Of a stretch of DNA of 23,523 bases, positions 7,735 through 14,827 are shown piece by piece. The notes under the pieces are model-generated. The model was given only the letters and a program-made list of their open reading frames with translations. It was not told the DNA's origin and did not search any database. Origin of the DNA: an uncultured Verrucomicrobiota bacterium (GTDB taxonomy: Bacteria > Verrucomicrobiota > Verrucomicrobiia > Chthoniobacterales > SZAS-18). Numbering within the stretch: position 1 is the stretch's first letter; the number at the start of each line of letters is the position of its first letter. Both the position numbers and the translations under genes were made by a program. The stretch is from the NCBI GenBank assembly GCA_937871685.1, contig CALMOL010000532.1, positions 1 to 23,523 of the forward strand. The letters are read 5' to 3'.

Positions 7735-8417
7735 GCAACCGCCTCGCTTCTGGCGTCCCCTCAATCCCCCCAATCCCCTCAATAGGGGGTAGCGCCCTAG
7801 AGAAATCGGGAATCTCTAAGGTCTTAGGGGGTATTGAGGGGATTGGGGGGAAGTGCGGATCGAGGACCGAGAAATCGCCGGCCGCGCGGTCCTTCCGCAT
7901 CCTCATCGATAACCGCGAGCCGGCACCTCACCCGTGGGAGAAACACTTCTCCGACGCTGCGCGCGTTGAGTGGGGCACGCTGGAGACGGGCGACGTGGCC
8001 CTCGCCGCCCTGACCGATGGCGTTGTCGTCGAGCGCAAGACCGTGCCGGACTTCCTGGCCTGCGTTGGACGGGAGCGCGAGCGGTTTGAGCGTGAGCTTC
8101 GCCGCAGCCGCTACGTCGGGCGCTTCATCGTCGTGGTCGAAGGGACGCTCTGGCAGTGCCTCCAGGCCGGCGCCCCTGGCGCGCCCGCCGGCCGGACAGG
8201 CATTCACCCGAACGCTGTGCTGGGCACCGTGGCGGCGTGGACGCGGCGGTTCTGCCCTATCGTATTCGCCGGGGACACAGCGACCGCGGCGCGCATGGCC
8301 GAGGCGTTCCTCAGGGGGCAGATCAAGGACGCGGAGAGACAGTCCAAGGCGCTGGCCTTCACGGGTCCTTCCCAGCCTGAAACCTCCACGCAGGTAGCCG
8401 GTGCGGCTTCCAGCTAG
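7731..8417 (+). CDS. ERCC4-family nuclease
   Basis: The product has 228 residues and its start overlaps the helicase stop (ATGA). After an unusual ~45-residue N-terminal tail encoded by an inverted repeat, the ERCC4 nuclease core is plain: ILIDNREP (Asp60, Arg62, Glu63), ETGDVALA (Gly87-Asp88), VVVERKTVPDFLAC (Glu101-Arg-Lys103 and Asp107), i.e. the GDx(n)ERKxxxD signature, and then FIVVVEG. All metal-binding residues are present. ERCC4 enzymes cut branched or flap DNA, and phages use them as resolvases or repair nucleases. Downstream of primase and helicase it probably processes replication or recombination intermediates. Confidence 0.88.
   Translation: MSNRLASGVPSIPPIPSIGGSALEKSGISKVLGGIEGIGGKCGSRTEKSPAARSFRILIDNREPAPHPWEKHFSDAARVEWGTLETGDVALAALTDGVVVERKTVPDFLACVGRERERFERELRRSRYVGRFIVVVEGTLWQCLQAGAPGAPAGRTGIHPNAVLGTVAAWTRRFCPIVFAGDTATAARMAEAFLRGQIKDAERQSKALAFTGPSQPETSTQVAGAASS
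7765..7851. repeat. 20-bp perfect inverted repeat inside the start of the ERCC4 gene
   Basis: Arm 1 (7765-7784) tccccccaatcccctcaata is the exact reverse complement of arm 2 (7832-7851). The 47-base loop contains a short tagggggta direct repeat (7783-7791 and 7825-7833). It begins 34 nt after the ATG and encodes PSIPPIPSIGG on one arm and GGIEGIGG on the other. No ATG, GTG or TTG follows it in frame before the nuclease domain, so ribosomes must read through the hairpin. Confidence 0.85.
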
Positions 8418-8448
8418 GTGCGAAACTTTTCGAAATTCCCCCTTTACC

Positions 8449-8865
8449 ATGCCTGACGCTACGCATGCCCCCGAGGTTTCGGGATTCACGCCAGAGACGG
8501 ACCGGCTTCTGGAGGAGATCGACTTCCTGAACGCCGTGCCGTGCCACTTGTGTGCGCTGCAAGCCCGGCTGGCGACCTTCGATTACCTCAACATGACGCC
8601 GGCGGAATGGACGGAGGAGCGCGCGCTGATGGCGGCATACAAACGCGCCCGCGCCCAGGCTGCGGGCGCCTACTGGAAGCAGATCGGATTGAAGCGCGCC
8701 GCGCCTCCCGCGCCGCCGACCAAGACGCAGACACAGCGTGCTGCAAAGGCTCTGGGCCGCGCCGGTGGCCGCGCCCGCCGCGATGCCCTGACCGAAGCCC
8801 AGCGCGCCGCGATCGCTCGCCACGCCGCGCACGCACGGTGGGCAAAGAAAGGAGCGACAACGTGA
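8449..8865 (+). CDS. Unknown phage-type protein with basic helical tail
   Basis: The product has 138 residues. The ATG at 8449 is preferred over GTG 8401 because it sits behind cctttacc, the same leader seen before the gene at 9310, and leaves a sensible acidic N-terminus. The first 80 residues contain LLEEIDFLNAVPCHLC and LNMTPAEWTEERALMAAYKRAR. The C-terminus has AAKALGRAGGRARRDALTEAQRAAIARHAAHARW, the widespread 'GRxGG..LTxEQR..IAR.AA.ARW' DNA-binding-like tail (quoted here in part). Its TGA overlaps the next GTG. Function unknown; position between nuclease and small-terminase-like gene suggests DNA handling. Confidence 0.65.
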   Translation: MPDATHAPEVSGFTPETDRLLEEIDFLNAVPCHLCALQARLATFDYLNMTPAEWTEERALMAAYKRARAQAAGAYWKQIGLKRAAPPAPPTKTQTQRAAKALGRAGGRARRDALTEAQRAAIARHAAHARWAKKGATT

Positions 8866-9299
8866 GGGCACCGACGCTCACCCGCTGGACCCTCGAAGCC
8901 GCCGCGCGCGAATTCGAGATCGACCGCAAGACGCTCGCCAAGCGGCTCACCGCGGCGTCCCTCACGTCCGGCCTGGACGGGGCCTTCTCGACCCCGCAAA
9001 TCTGCGCGGCCGTCTTCGGCGACCTCTACGGTGCCAAGCTGCGCGTCGCCAACGCCCAGGCCAAGAAGCTCGAACGCGAGAACGCCGAGGCCGAAAGGGA
9101 ATTGCTGCCCACCGAACTGGTGGAGCGTTTTCTGAGCGCCACTTTCATCGCAGTTCGACAAGCCATCACGGCGACGCACTTGCCCGAGGAGACCAAGAAT
9201 CGTGCCCTCACACTGATCGCCGAGGAAGGCGAGGTGATCATGGATCGCTTCTTCACGGAAATGGAGGCGGACTTGGAGCCCGCCAATGCCGAAGTCTGA
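8862..9299 (+). CDS. Nu1-like terminase small subunit candidate
   Basis: The product has 145 residues and starts at GTG 8862, overlapping the preceding stop. The N-terminus is an HTH of the type used by small terminases to choose a DNA partner (AAAREFEIDRKTLAKRL, then STPQICAAVFGDL). It is followed by the Nu1-type helical stretch LRVANAQAKKLERENAEAERELLPTELV, quoted in part, which precedes the dimerisation region. Small terminases bind the packaging site on phage DNA and recruit the large ATPase/nuclease subunit. No large subunit is seen in the window, so the protein would need a helper phage enzyme, or may act only as a DNA-binding regulator. Confidence 0.6.
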   Translation: MRAPTLTRWTLEAAAREFEIDRKTLAKRLTAASLTSGLDGAFSTPQICAAVFGDLYGAKLRVANAQAKKLERENAEAERELLPTELVERFLSATFIAVRQAITATHLPEETKNRALTLIAEEGEVIMDRFFTEMEADLEPANAEV

Positions 9300-9309
9300 C
9301 CCTTTTACC

Positions 9310-9774
9310 ATGCAAACGACCCCGCCCCCGCCGGCCAAACGCCGCCGCCACGAAGACCCAAACGTCCGAGCCCTCGCCGAGTCTCTGCTCGCCCGATCGC
9401 GCTACGTGTTCGCGATGCCGGATGCCGTGCTGAACGACCCCGCCGCGCGCAAGGCCTACCTCGCCGCCGGACCGAGCGCTGTGCCGGCTGCGCTCCCTCC
9501 CGCCGCGCAGCCGGTCCCGCTCCCCGCTCCGTCCGGGCTGAAGAACCTCCAGCAGGCGCTCGAAGTCCCTCCTGCCCTCACGGCCATCGCCAAACGCTTG
9601 GCGCCGGCCTTTGAAGGCCCCGCAGATCCCCGCATCCGAGCCGCGATGGATCGCACCGCTGGAATCATGGACCGCATCCACGCGCTGCCCGCCGCCTTGC
9701 TCGGGCCGGACTTCACCGCAGAGCGCGAGGAAGCCGCGCGCTCCCGCCACGCCGCAGCCATCGCCGGCCGCTGA
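9310..9774 (+). CDS. Unknown protein between small-terminase-like and tail genes
   Basis: The product has 154 residues. An in-frame ATG at 9286 overlaps the preceding gene, but 9310 carries the same cccttttacc leader as 8449 and is preferred. The protein has a basic start (PPPPAKRRRHEDPNVRALAE), an Ala/Pro-rich middle (~55-85) and a helical C-terminal half (LTAIAKRLAPAFEG, IMDRIHALPAAL). In a complete phage, portal and head genes would occupy this place, but nothing in it resembles them. No family recognised. Confidence 0.6.
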   Translation: MQTTPPPPAKRRRHEDPNVRALAESLLARSRYVFAMPDAVLNDPAARKAYLAAGPSAVPAALPPAAQPVPLPAPSGLKNLQQALEVPPALTAIAKRLAPAFEGPADPRIRAAMDRTAGIMDRIHALPAALLGPDFTAEREEAARSRHAAAIAGR

Positions 9775-9814
9775 CTTTCACCCACCGATAGCCAAAACCA
9801 GCCCACCAAAGCAC

Positions 9815-10282
9815 ATGCAACACAACTACGACCTCGCCCCCGACCCGGAGGATGCCGCCGCCCAGGCGTTCTCGCGCTCCGAGACGCACACCTTCCGCGG
9901 CCAACTCTTGCTGCCCTACTCCTTCCGTCGCCAGGCCGCCCGCGCGCGACTCGGCTTGACGATGCGCAGCGCTGCCGACTCGGCCTACTTCATCTTCCTC
10001 TGCCTCACCCCCGACGAGGAGGTGACGGCGCTGTGGGGCGAAAGTGCCATTCACGCCTGGCGCGCCAAGGCCGAGGCGTGGGCCGAAAAACAAAGCATCA
10101 GCGAGGCCCTCGGCGCAGAAATCAACCCCATTGCGGCCGCCGTGCTGGCCGACGTTCACGCCAGCGACTTCCGCGTTCAGTCGAAGGGAGGAACGGGCGG
10201 CAGCGCCCACCCAAAAGCTCGCGGGCGGCGGACGAAGCCGAATACGTCCAAGCCGTCTCGGCGGTCACGCACGGCGCGATGA
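9815..10282 (+). CDS. Tail-assembly chaperone candidate (G-like, zero-frame product)
   Basis: The product has 155 residues. The first ~125 read like a folded protein (FRGQLLLPYSFRRQAARARL, SAYFIFLCLTPDEEV, then a helical AWAEKQSISEALGAEI), while the last ~25 are an Arg/Ser/Thr-rich out-of-frame-like end. It sits two genes upstream of a tape-measure protein, where tailed phages place the chaperone pair G and G-T. At 10210-10216 it carries the slippery heptamer C CCA AAA in the right phase for -1 frameshifting into the frame ending at 10440. G and G-T proteins coat the tape measure and help tube polymerisation. Identification rests on position, the frameshift signal and size, not on sequence recognition. 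Confidence 0.65.
   Translation: MQHNYDLAPDPEDAAAQAFSRSETHTFRGQLLLPYSFRRQAARARLGLTMRSAADSAYFIFLCLTPDEEVTALWGESAIHAWRAKAEAWAEKQSISEALGAEINPIAAAVLADVHASDFRVQSKGGTGGSAHPKARGRRTKPNTSKPSRRSRTAR
10210..10216 (+). promoter_or_regulatory. -1 ribosomal frameshift slippery heptamer C CCA AAA
   Basis: Zero-frame codons are CCA (10211-10213) and AAA (10214-10216), preceded by C. This fits X XXY YYZ exactly, so both tRNAs can re-pair after slipping one base back. The lambda G-T site is GGGAAAG by comparison. A Shine-Dalgarno-like gggagg lies about 19 nt upstream (10186-10191), and GC-rich sequence follows. I did not resolve a definite downstream pseudoknot. Confidence 0.7.
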
Positions 10283-10440
10283 GCCGGCGCGAGATCCTCC
10301 ATGAACTCCCCTACGCCCAGGGACTTCACTACCAACTGATCTTCTACCGCCAGGAAGGCCTCGCCTGCACCCGGTTCGACCCACGCGGGCTTGCCCAAGT
10401 GGAAGCTCTCGTTGCTGCCTCCTACGAAACCTCCCCATGA
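10216..10440 (+). CDS. Tail-assembly chaperone extension (T-like part, expressed as G-T fusion)
   Basis: After a slip at 10210-10216 translation continues in this frame for 74 residues to TGA 10438-10440, giving a fusion of about 208 residues counting from 9815. The segment looks real: DEAEYVQAVSAVTHGAMSRR, then LHELPYAQGLHYQLIFYRQEG and LAQVEALVAASYETSP. The next gene starts in its stop codon (ATGA at 10437-10440), which shows that this frame, and not the zero frame, is the one coupled to the downstream tail gene. An internal start (ATG at 10279) could also give a short separate product. Confidence 0.68.
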   Translation, partial: SSRAADEAEYVQAVSAVTHGAMSRREILHELPYAQGLHYQLIFYRQEGLACTRFDPRGLAQVEALVAASYETSP

Positions 10441-11035
10441 GCGCTGGCATCGACACCTCCGGCCTCACGCGCGCCTGTCGCGCGTGGGTGTCCGCGACCA
10501 AGAAGGACGCCGCCGAGGCGGTCAACCGCGGCGCCACAATGGCGCTGGTGGCGGCAAGGGCGTCAAAGGAGCCTATCAGCTCACGCGCAAGGCAGTTGCC
10601 GCGCAGATCGAGGCGGACCTTCGCCGCGACGGCAAGGCGCAGCGCCTCGTGCAAAGCCGAAAGACGCGCCTGCCGCGCAAGCTCCAAGGCTTCCCCGGCC
10701 GCAAACACACCGCCCGCGAGGTGCGCACGGCCGCTGGCCAGCTCATCAAATCGCGCCAGATTGCCCGCGGCTCTGTCGCTGCGGGATTCATCAAAGCAGC
10801 CCAAGCCTTCGGGAAGGCCGGCGGCGCCAAAGTCTCCGCCAAAGGCAACCCCGGAAAGTCCTACGGCCGCCGCGCCACGCCGGAATCCCCAACCGCTGTC
10901 TTCGCCAACCTCGCCAGCGGCGCCGAGAAGATCGGCGGGCCGGCCCTCCAACAGGGCATGGACAACGCCGCCGAGGACATGCTCGCCCACGCCGGCCGCA
11001 AGATGGCCGAGGCCGCCCGGCGCCTTTCTCGCTGA
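10437..11035 (+). pseudogene. Minor tail protein (Z/gp10-like) with a one-base frameshift near 10555
   Basis: The frame from ATG 10437 gives MSAGIDTSGLTRACRAWVSA and KKDAAEAVNRGATMALV, typical of the start of phage minor tail/completion proteins (AAxAVNRxA). It then turns into Ser/Arg/Pro-rich translation. The frame ending at 11035 takes over with KGVKGAYQLTRKAVAAQIEA and continues to AAEDMLAHAGRKMAEAARRL. Restoring one base in gcggcaagggcg (10551-10562) would give MALVAAKGVKGAYQLTRKA and a continuous ~199-residue protein. So there is either a one-base deletion in the genome or a sequencing error; no classic slippery heptamer is present at this place. Such proteins sit at the tail terminus or tube. 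Confidence 0.68.
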
Positions 11036-11065
11036 ACCACCAAACCCTTTCACTTCCCCTCCGCC

Positions 11066-12865
11066 ATGCCCGCAGAACTCAAATCCAAGATCACCCTCGA
11101 TGCCGGCGATTTCTACGCCGTCCTCCAGCAAGTTGAACGGAAGGCTGAGCAGGCCGCCGCCCGTACCAAGAAGAGCTTTGCCCTCAAGCTGCCCAAACCC
11201 GTGCAGTCCGCCCTCGGCGCGGCCGAGCGCGGCGCCGGCCAAGTCCTCGGCGCCGCCCAGAGCCGCGTCAAAGGCCTCGCTGCACCGGCCGTGGGCTTTG
11301 GTGCTGGCGTCGCCGCGGCTTTCACCGGCAACGCGATTGCCGAGGGCGTGGCCGACATCTTCAAGCTCGGCGGCGCCCTCACGGACCTTTCCGACCAGAC
11401 GGGCATCAGCGTGAAGAACCTCGTCATCCTCCAAAAGCGCTTCACCGACGCCGGCCTCGAGGCCGAGGACGCCGCGGCAGGCGTAAACAAAATGCAGAAG
11501 TTCCTCCAGGAGGCGCTGGCCGATCCGGGCAAACAGGGCGCATTGCATCAGCTCGGCCTGAGTCTGCGCGAGCTGATAGCCATGCAGCCCGAGAAGCAGC
11601 TTGAAGCTGTGGGCAAGGCCATCGCAAAGATCGAAAGCCCGTCGGCTCGCACCGCCGCGAGCATGGAGATTTTCGGCAAGTCTGGCGCGCGGCTCAATCG
11701 AGTCTTCGCCGGCGACCTCTTCACCAACGTCAGCGCCGGCCTGGAGAAGCGCGCCGAGATGCTGTCCCGCAACGCCAAACTCTTCGACGAAATCAGCGAC
11801 AAGATGATGGGGCCAGGTGGCTTGGCGAAGACCTTCTATGCGGGTGTCGCCGAAACCGTGGCACCTGCCATCAGCCAAGTCATCGACGCGCTCAAGAAAA
11901 TCGACCTCGTGGGCATCGGCCAGCAGTTCGGCCTCTCGCTCATTCAAGGCGCCACCGCGCTCCTCAAGGCCGCTAAGGTGGTCAAGGACAGCGGCGTGGT
12001 TCAAGGCGGAACTCGACTCGGCAAGGCAGTCCTTAACTCCGGCGTGGTGCGAGGCGCAGTCAACGTCGGAGGCAAGCTACTCAACGCCGGGGCCGACCTG
12101 ATCGAGCACGACTACAGCGGGGATGACCTCGAATACATGCGGCGTGGGATGTTCGGCAGGAACCGTCGTCCCGATGGCTCCAAGATGACGCTGGAGGAAA
12201 TGCGAGAGCGAGATGGAGTGAAGCCGGAAAAGAAGCCGGCGAGAAGGTCAGGCCCCGGCTACGACACCCACCACGACTCGTGGGAGAACATCGAAGACTA
12301 TGAAGTCGATAAGCACTACGACTACGGCGTCATCCCACCTCGGGCCGGCGCTGGAGTTGGCGTTTATCAAGGCGGGTCTTCCGTGCTTCCGCAGTGGACT
12401 GACTTTTACGCCAATAAACGGCCGAGCATGGCGAGCTTCGCGGAGCGGCTGAAGCCCACGTTGCAAGGCGCGCTCACGCCGGACATGGCGAAGCGCGTAG
12501 AGGCGACCGGCCTTTACGACGGTGCCGGCAAGACGCTCTTCGGTAACTCGGCGACCGGCTTGAACGTGGACACCGGCGAGGAGTTCCGGCAGACGCGCAA
12601 AAAGCTGATGGATGACGCCAAGTATGCGAACCCGAACGCCACGCCGGCTGAGCTGAACTCTACGGTGGACTCGCGGATGCGGCAGATGAAGGACCAGCGG
12701 AAGGCCGACGCCTATCGGGCCAGCGTGGACGCGCAGCGCAAGCCGGCCGTCGGCGATACCGCAGCCAAAGATCCAGCGTCCGACGCAATGCAGGAGTTTC
12801 TAGCCACCTTGGAGGAACTCATCACGGACCAAACGGAAACCATCAAGGAAGCGATTGCGCAGTGA
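11066..12865 (+). CDS. Tail tape-measure-like protein
   Basis: The product has 599 residues. The N-terminal ~70 residues are helical and charged (DFYAVLQQVERKAEQAAART). A hydrophobic Gly/Ala segment follows (~residues 74-97, APAVGFGAGVAAAFTGNAIA). Residues ~100-220 have the hallmark tape-measure segment: LGGALTDLSDQTGISVKNL, AEDAAAGVNKMQKFL, ARTAASMEIFGKSG. A second Gly/Ala/Val-rich hydrophobic stretch lies around 290-345. The C-terminal half is polar and ends in a helix (FLATLEELITDQTETIKEAI). Tape measures set tail length and are ejected with the DNA; by the usual proportion a protein this long would fit a fairly short tail. It is the last gene of the + block, and no tube, baseplate or lysis gene follows. 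Confidence 0.8.
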   Translation: MPAELKSKITLDAGDFYAVLQQVERKAEQAAARTKKSFALKLPKPVQSALGAAERGAGQVLGAAQSRVKGLAAPAVGFGAGVAAAFTGNAIAEGVADIFKLGGALTDLSDQTGISVKNLVILQKRFTDAGLEAEDAAAGVNKMQKFLQEALADPGKQGALHQLGLSLRELIAMQPEKQLEAVGKAIAKIESPSARTAASMEIFGKSGARLNRVFAGDLFTNVSAGLEKRAEMLSRNAKLFDEISDKMMGPGGLAKTFYAGVAETVAPAISQVIDALKKIDLVGIGQQFGLSLIQGATALLKAAKVVKDSGVVQGGTRLGKAVLNSGVVRGAVNVGGKLLNAGADLIEHDYSGDDLEYMRRGMFGRNRRPDGSKMTLEEMRERDGVKPEKKPARRSGPGYDTHHDSWENIEDYEVDKHYDYGVIPPRAGAGVGVYQGGSSVLPQWTDFYANKRPSMASFAERLKPTLQGALTPDMAKRVEATGLYDGAGKTLFGNSATGLNVDTGEEFRQTRKKLMDDAKYANPNATPAELNSTVDSRMRQMKDQRKADAYRASVDAQRKPAVGDTAAKDPASDAMQEFLATLEELITDQTETIKEAIAQ

Positions 12866-12894
12866 GCCGCGCGCAGGGTTGGATCTGCGCTGCC

Positions 12895-13620
12895 TCAGCC
12901 AACATCAGCCTGGACTGCTCGCACGGTGTTCCGCACGCCGTCGGCGCCAGCGATTCCGGCGAAAACGATCTCCGCTCGGTCACTCGCAGCGGAGGAGAAT
13001 TCGACGTTGCCCACGCCGAGGAATCCTCCAAGCCCGCGCTTCGTGACCGAGATGCTGCGGATGTCCTTCACGCGCACCTCGTTGCTGCTCTTCACGATAA
13101 GCCCGTGCTCGATCACTACCTTGCGCGTCGTCACTCTGTAACGGTTCCTGGCGCGATCCAACACCACGTTAGCCAGCGTGAGCGTCGCGAGCAGTCCGCA
13201 GATGATCGCTCCGAAAAAAGCAGCAGGTTCCGCCCGCGTGTTCAGCGCGAAGAAGACGACGGCCGCGCCGAGTAGAAGCGCCAAGAGGAAGAAACCCGTG
13301 TAGTTGAGGAACGACGGCCGACCGCTCCACACTTCGCGCTCAATCTCCGTCCGCGCCGGCGGCGCGATGATCTGCGCCGGGCCAGGAAGCCGGTCGGGAT
13401 GAATAGTTCGCGGAGCCTCTGCGAGAGCCGGTGCCGGCGCGGGCGCGCCTTCCTCCGCTGGCATGTAGAACTCGTGCAACGGTTGCCACTCCTCCCACCC
13501 CTCGCGCCATGCCATGTCCTCGTAGGCCAGCCGGCCGTCGGCCAAGCGCCGACAGACTTCCTCATCATCGTAGGGGCCGAGTTCCTGGCCGTCATGCTGG
13601 ACGAAGGTCGCTGCGTTCAT
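12895..13620 (-). CDS. Membrane protein with N-terminal GYF_2 domain and C-terminal bacterial PH domain
   Basis: The product has 241 residues. Residues 1-52 form a GYF_2-type domain (GQELGPYDDEEVCRRLADG, then EGWEEWQPLHEF). A Pro/Ala linker follows (~53-95), then two transmembrane helices (FLNYTGFFLLALLLGAAVVF; AFFGAIICGLLATLTLANVV). The C-terminal ~85 residues are a bPH2-like domain (NRYRVTTRKVVIEHGLI, VRVKDIRSISVTKRGL, VGNVEFSSAA). The GYF module probably binds proline-rich ligands on the cytoplasmic face. Its ATG overlaps the stop of the DUF2283 gene, so the two are co-transcribed. Role on the element unknown; envelope interaction or exclusion is possible but speculative. Confidence 0.85.
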   Translation of the reverse strand: MNAATFVQHDGQELGPYDDEEVCRRLADGRLAYEDMAWREGWEEWQPLHEFYMPAEEGAPAPAPALAEAPRTIHPDRLPGPAQIIAPPARTEIEREVWSGRPSFLNYTGFFLLALLLGAAVVFFALNTRAEPAAFFGAIICGLLATLTLANVVLDRARNRYRVTTRKVVIEHGLIVKSSNEVRVKDIRSISVTKRGLGGFLGVGNVEFSSAASDRAEIVFAGIAGADGVRNTVRAVQADVG

Positions 13621-14015
13621 GTCGTATCGGCTTCGGTGGGCAGCGCCGCGGCTGGCTGGCGCCGCGCGGGCTTGGCGGGAGCGCGCCTCGCCGTGGCGGC
13701 CCCCGGCGCGCCGAGGGGCCCGTAGCGCGCCTGCGCGAGCACGCGGCGCGGCGTGAGGGTGATGCCGGCGAGCTGGAGCAGGGATTCGGCGGCGAGGTCT
13801 TGCGCGCCGATGACCTCGACGCCGAGCACGCGGCCGGCCGTGTCGAGGTCAATCGTGACGAGGCGGGGCTTGAGCGCGACGACCTCGGTGCGGGCGACCT
13901 TCGTGCCGGCGGCGAGCTGGACGTAGGCGGCGCTCACGGAGGTGTCGATCTGCACGACGGGCGGGCGCTCGGCGCGCACGATGCGGGCGAGGATCTTTGC
14001 GGTCGCGGTCTTCAT
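13617..14015 (-). CDS. DUF2283-like small protein
   Basis: The product has 132 residues. The core (~25-80) follows DUF2283: D-T-S-V-S-A-A-Y-V-Q-L at the start, a K-V-A-R-T-E-V turn, and LVTIDLDTAGRVLGVEVIGA, the repeated beta unit of the family. The C-terminal ~45 residues are Ala/Pro/Arg-rich. DUF2283 proteins are small, often occur next to toxin-antitoxin or mobile-element genes, and have no firmly established role. Its ATG faces the HTH gene at 14075 across a ~60-bp divergent spacer. It is translationally coupled to the GYF/PH gene. Confidence 0.72.
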   Translation of the reverse strand: MKTATAKILARIVRAERPPVVQIDTSVSAAYVQLAAGTKVARTEVVALKPRLVTIDLDTAGRVLGVEVIGAQDLAAESLLQLAGITLTPRRVLAQARYGPLGAPGAATARRAPAKPARRQPAAALPTEADTT

Positions 14016-14089
14016 GATTCTTCGCCAGCGAGCGACACCTTCGACAATTTCCTCCGCGAGGTCGAGCGTGGAGGATGCTCGCTGCCTCT

Positions 14090-14389
14090 ATGTGCCCGAC
14101 GTGCGGGCAGCTTCTGTCTAGCCGCCTCTTCACCCCCGACGAGATGGCCGCCGATTTGGCCATCCCACGCGCCCGGCTGATGCACGCCGCGCGCACCGGT
14201 CGCGTGCCGCGCGTGGAAATCAGCGCGCACTGTATCCGCTTTAACCGCGAGGCGGTCCGCGCCGCGCTGGAGAAGAGACAGGAACGCTTGCCGCGAGCTG
14301 GCAAAGGGCGCCAAAAGACCCGCCGCCCGGTAGCGCCACGCTTGCTTGAACAAGCTGGCCTATTACTCCGGCCACACCGCCCCGAGTAG
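14090..14389 (+). CDS. Small HTH protein with CxxC motif, excisionase/regulator candidate
   Basis: The product has 99 residues from ATG 14090; an in-frame ATG at 14075 would add five residues. It begins MCPTCGQLLSSRLFTPDEMA, with one Cys pair, followed by an HTH (MAADLAIPRARLMHAARTG) and a wing (RVPRVEISAHCIRFNREAV), the usual shape of HTH_17/AlpA-like proteins. The basic tail (RLPRAGKGRQKTRR) supports DNA binding. Because it diverges from the DUF2283/GYF pair it may regulate that promoter. Confidence 0.6.
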   Translation: MCPTCGQLLSSRLFTPDEMAADLAIPRARLMHAARTGRVPRVEISAHCIRFNREAVRAALEKRQERLPRAGKGRQKTRRPVAPRLLEQAGLLLRPHRPE

Positions 14390-14473
14390 CACCGCGAGCT
14401 TGAGACCGCCTTTGAGGAGCTGCCGCTTGGTCATTTCCGCCGCACGCGTCTCAAAGCCCTCCGCCGGCGTCAC
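14363..14473 (-). CDS. Very small hydrophobic peptide, coupled to the upstream ORF
   Basis: A GTG at 14473 overlaps the TGA of the preceding minus-strand ORF (GTGA). It encodes 36 residues ending TKRQLLKGGLKLAVLLGAVW-PE: a basic stretch followed by a short hydrophobic helix, like small membrane peptides. An internal ATG gives 23 residues. No homolog recognised; the coupling is the main support. Confidence 0.35.
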   Translation of the reverse strand: MTPAEGFETRAAEMTKRQLLKGGLKLAVLLGAVWPE

Positions 14474-14811
14474 GTCCCAGCCACGGTAGCTGTCCGGCCG
14501 GTGAGCGTGAGTTGGCCATAGATCACCCGCGTCTGCGCCAGTGAGTCCGCGGCCCACGTCCACGCCCACAGCGCGGAATCGCCTGCCGGCCGCGCTTCCC
14601 TGACGACGGTGCGCGTGATGAGCGAGCGGGCATAGTTGCTCCATCGCCGGCACATCCCGGCCCTCCTCATGGCACTCTGCACCGCGTAGCCATCCAGCCA
14701 TGAGTAAACGTTCACCGAGCGCCGGTAGATCAGCAGGTTGCCGCCGCAGTCCTCCCGCGTGCGGCCCAAGCGCACGAGCAGCCGACCAAGCTCGTCACGG
14801 ATCTCGCGCAT
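14470..14811 (-). CDS. Unknown small protein
   Basis: The product has 113 residues from ATG 14811. The N-terminus is a clean amphipathic helix (MREIRDELGRLLVRLGRTRE), then NLLIYRRSVNVYSWLDGYAV, and an aromatic-rich middle (ALWAWTWAADS). Composition is protein-like and differs from the Arg/Pro-rich shadow frames. It is divergent from the HExxH gene, with only ~16 bp between the starts as drawn, so one of the two probably starts further in. Family unknown. Confidence 0.5.
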   Translation of the reverse strand: MREIRDELGRLLVRLGRTREDCGGNLLIYRRSVNVYSWLDGYAVQSAMRRAGMCRRWSNYARSLITRTVVREARPAGDSALWAWTWAADSLAQTRVIYGQLTLTGRTATVAGT

Positions 14812-14827
14812 GAGGGCGTTGTGCCCG

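Noticed and set aside
13431..14180. Plus-strand ORF of 249 codons
   Set aside because: Arg/Pro/Ala-rich shadow of the GYF/PH and DUF2283 genes, both of which have recognisable domains on the minus strand.
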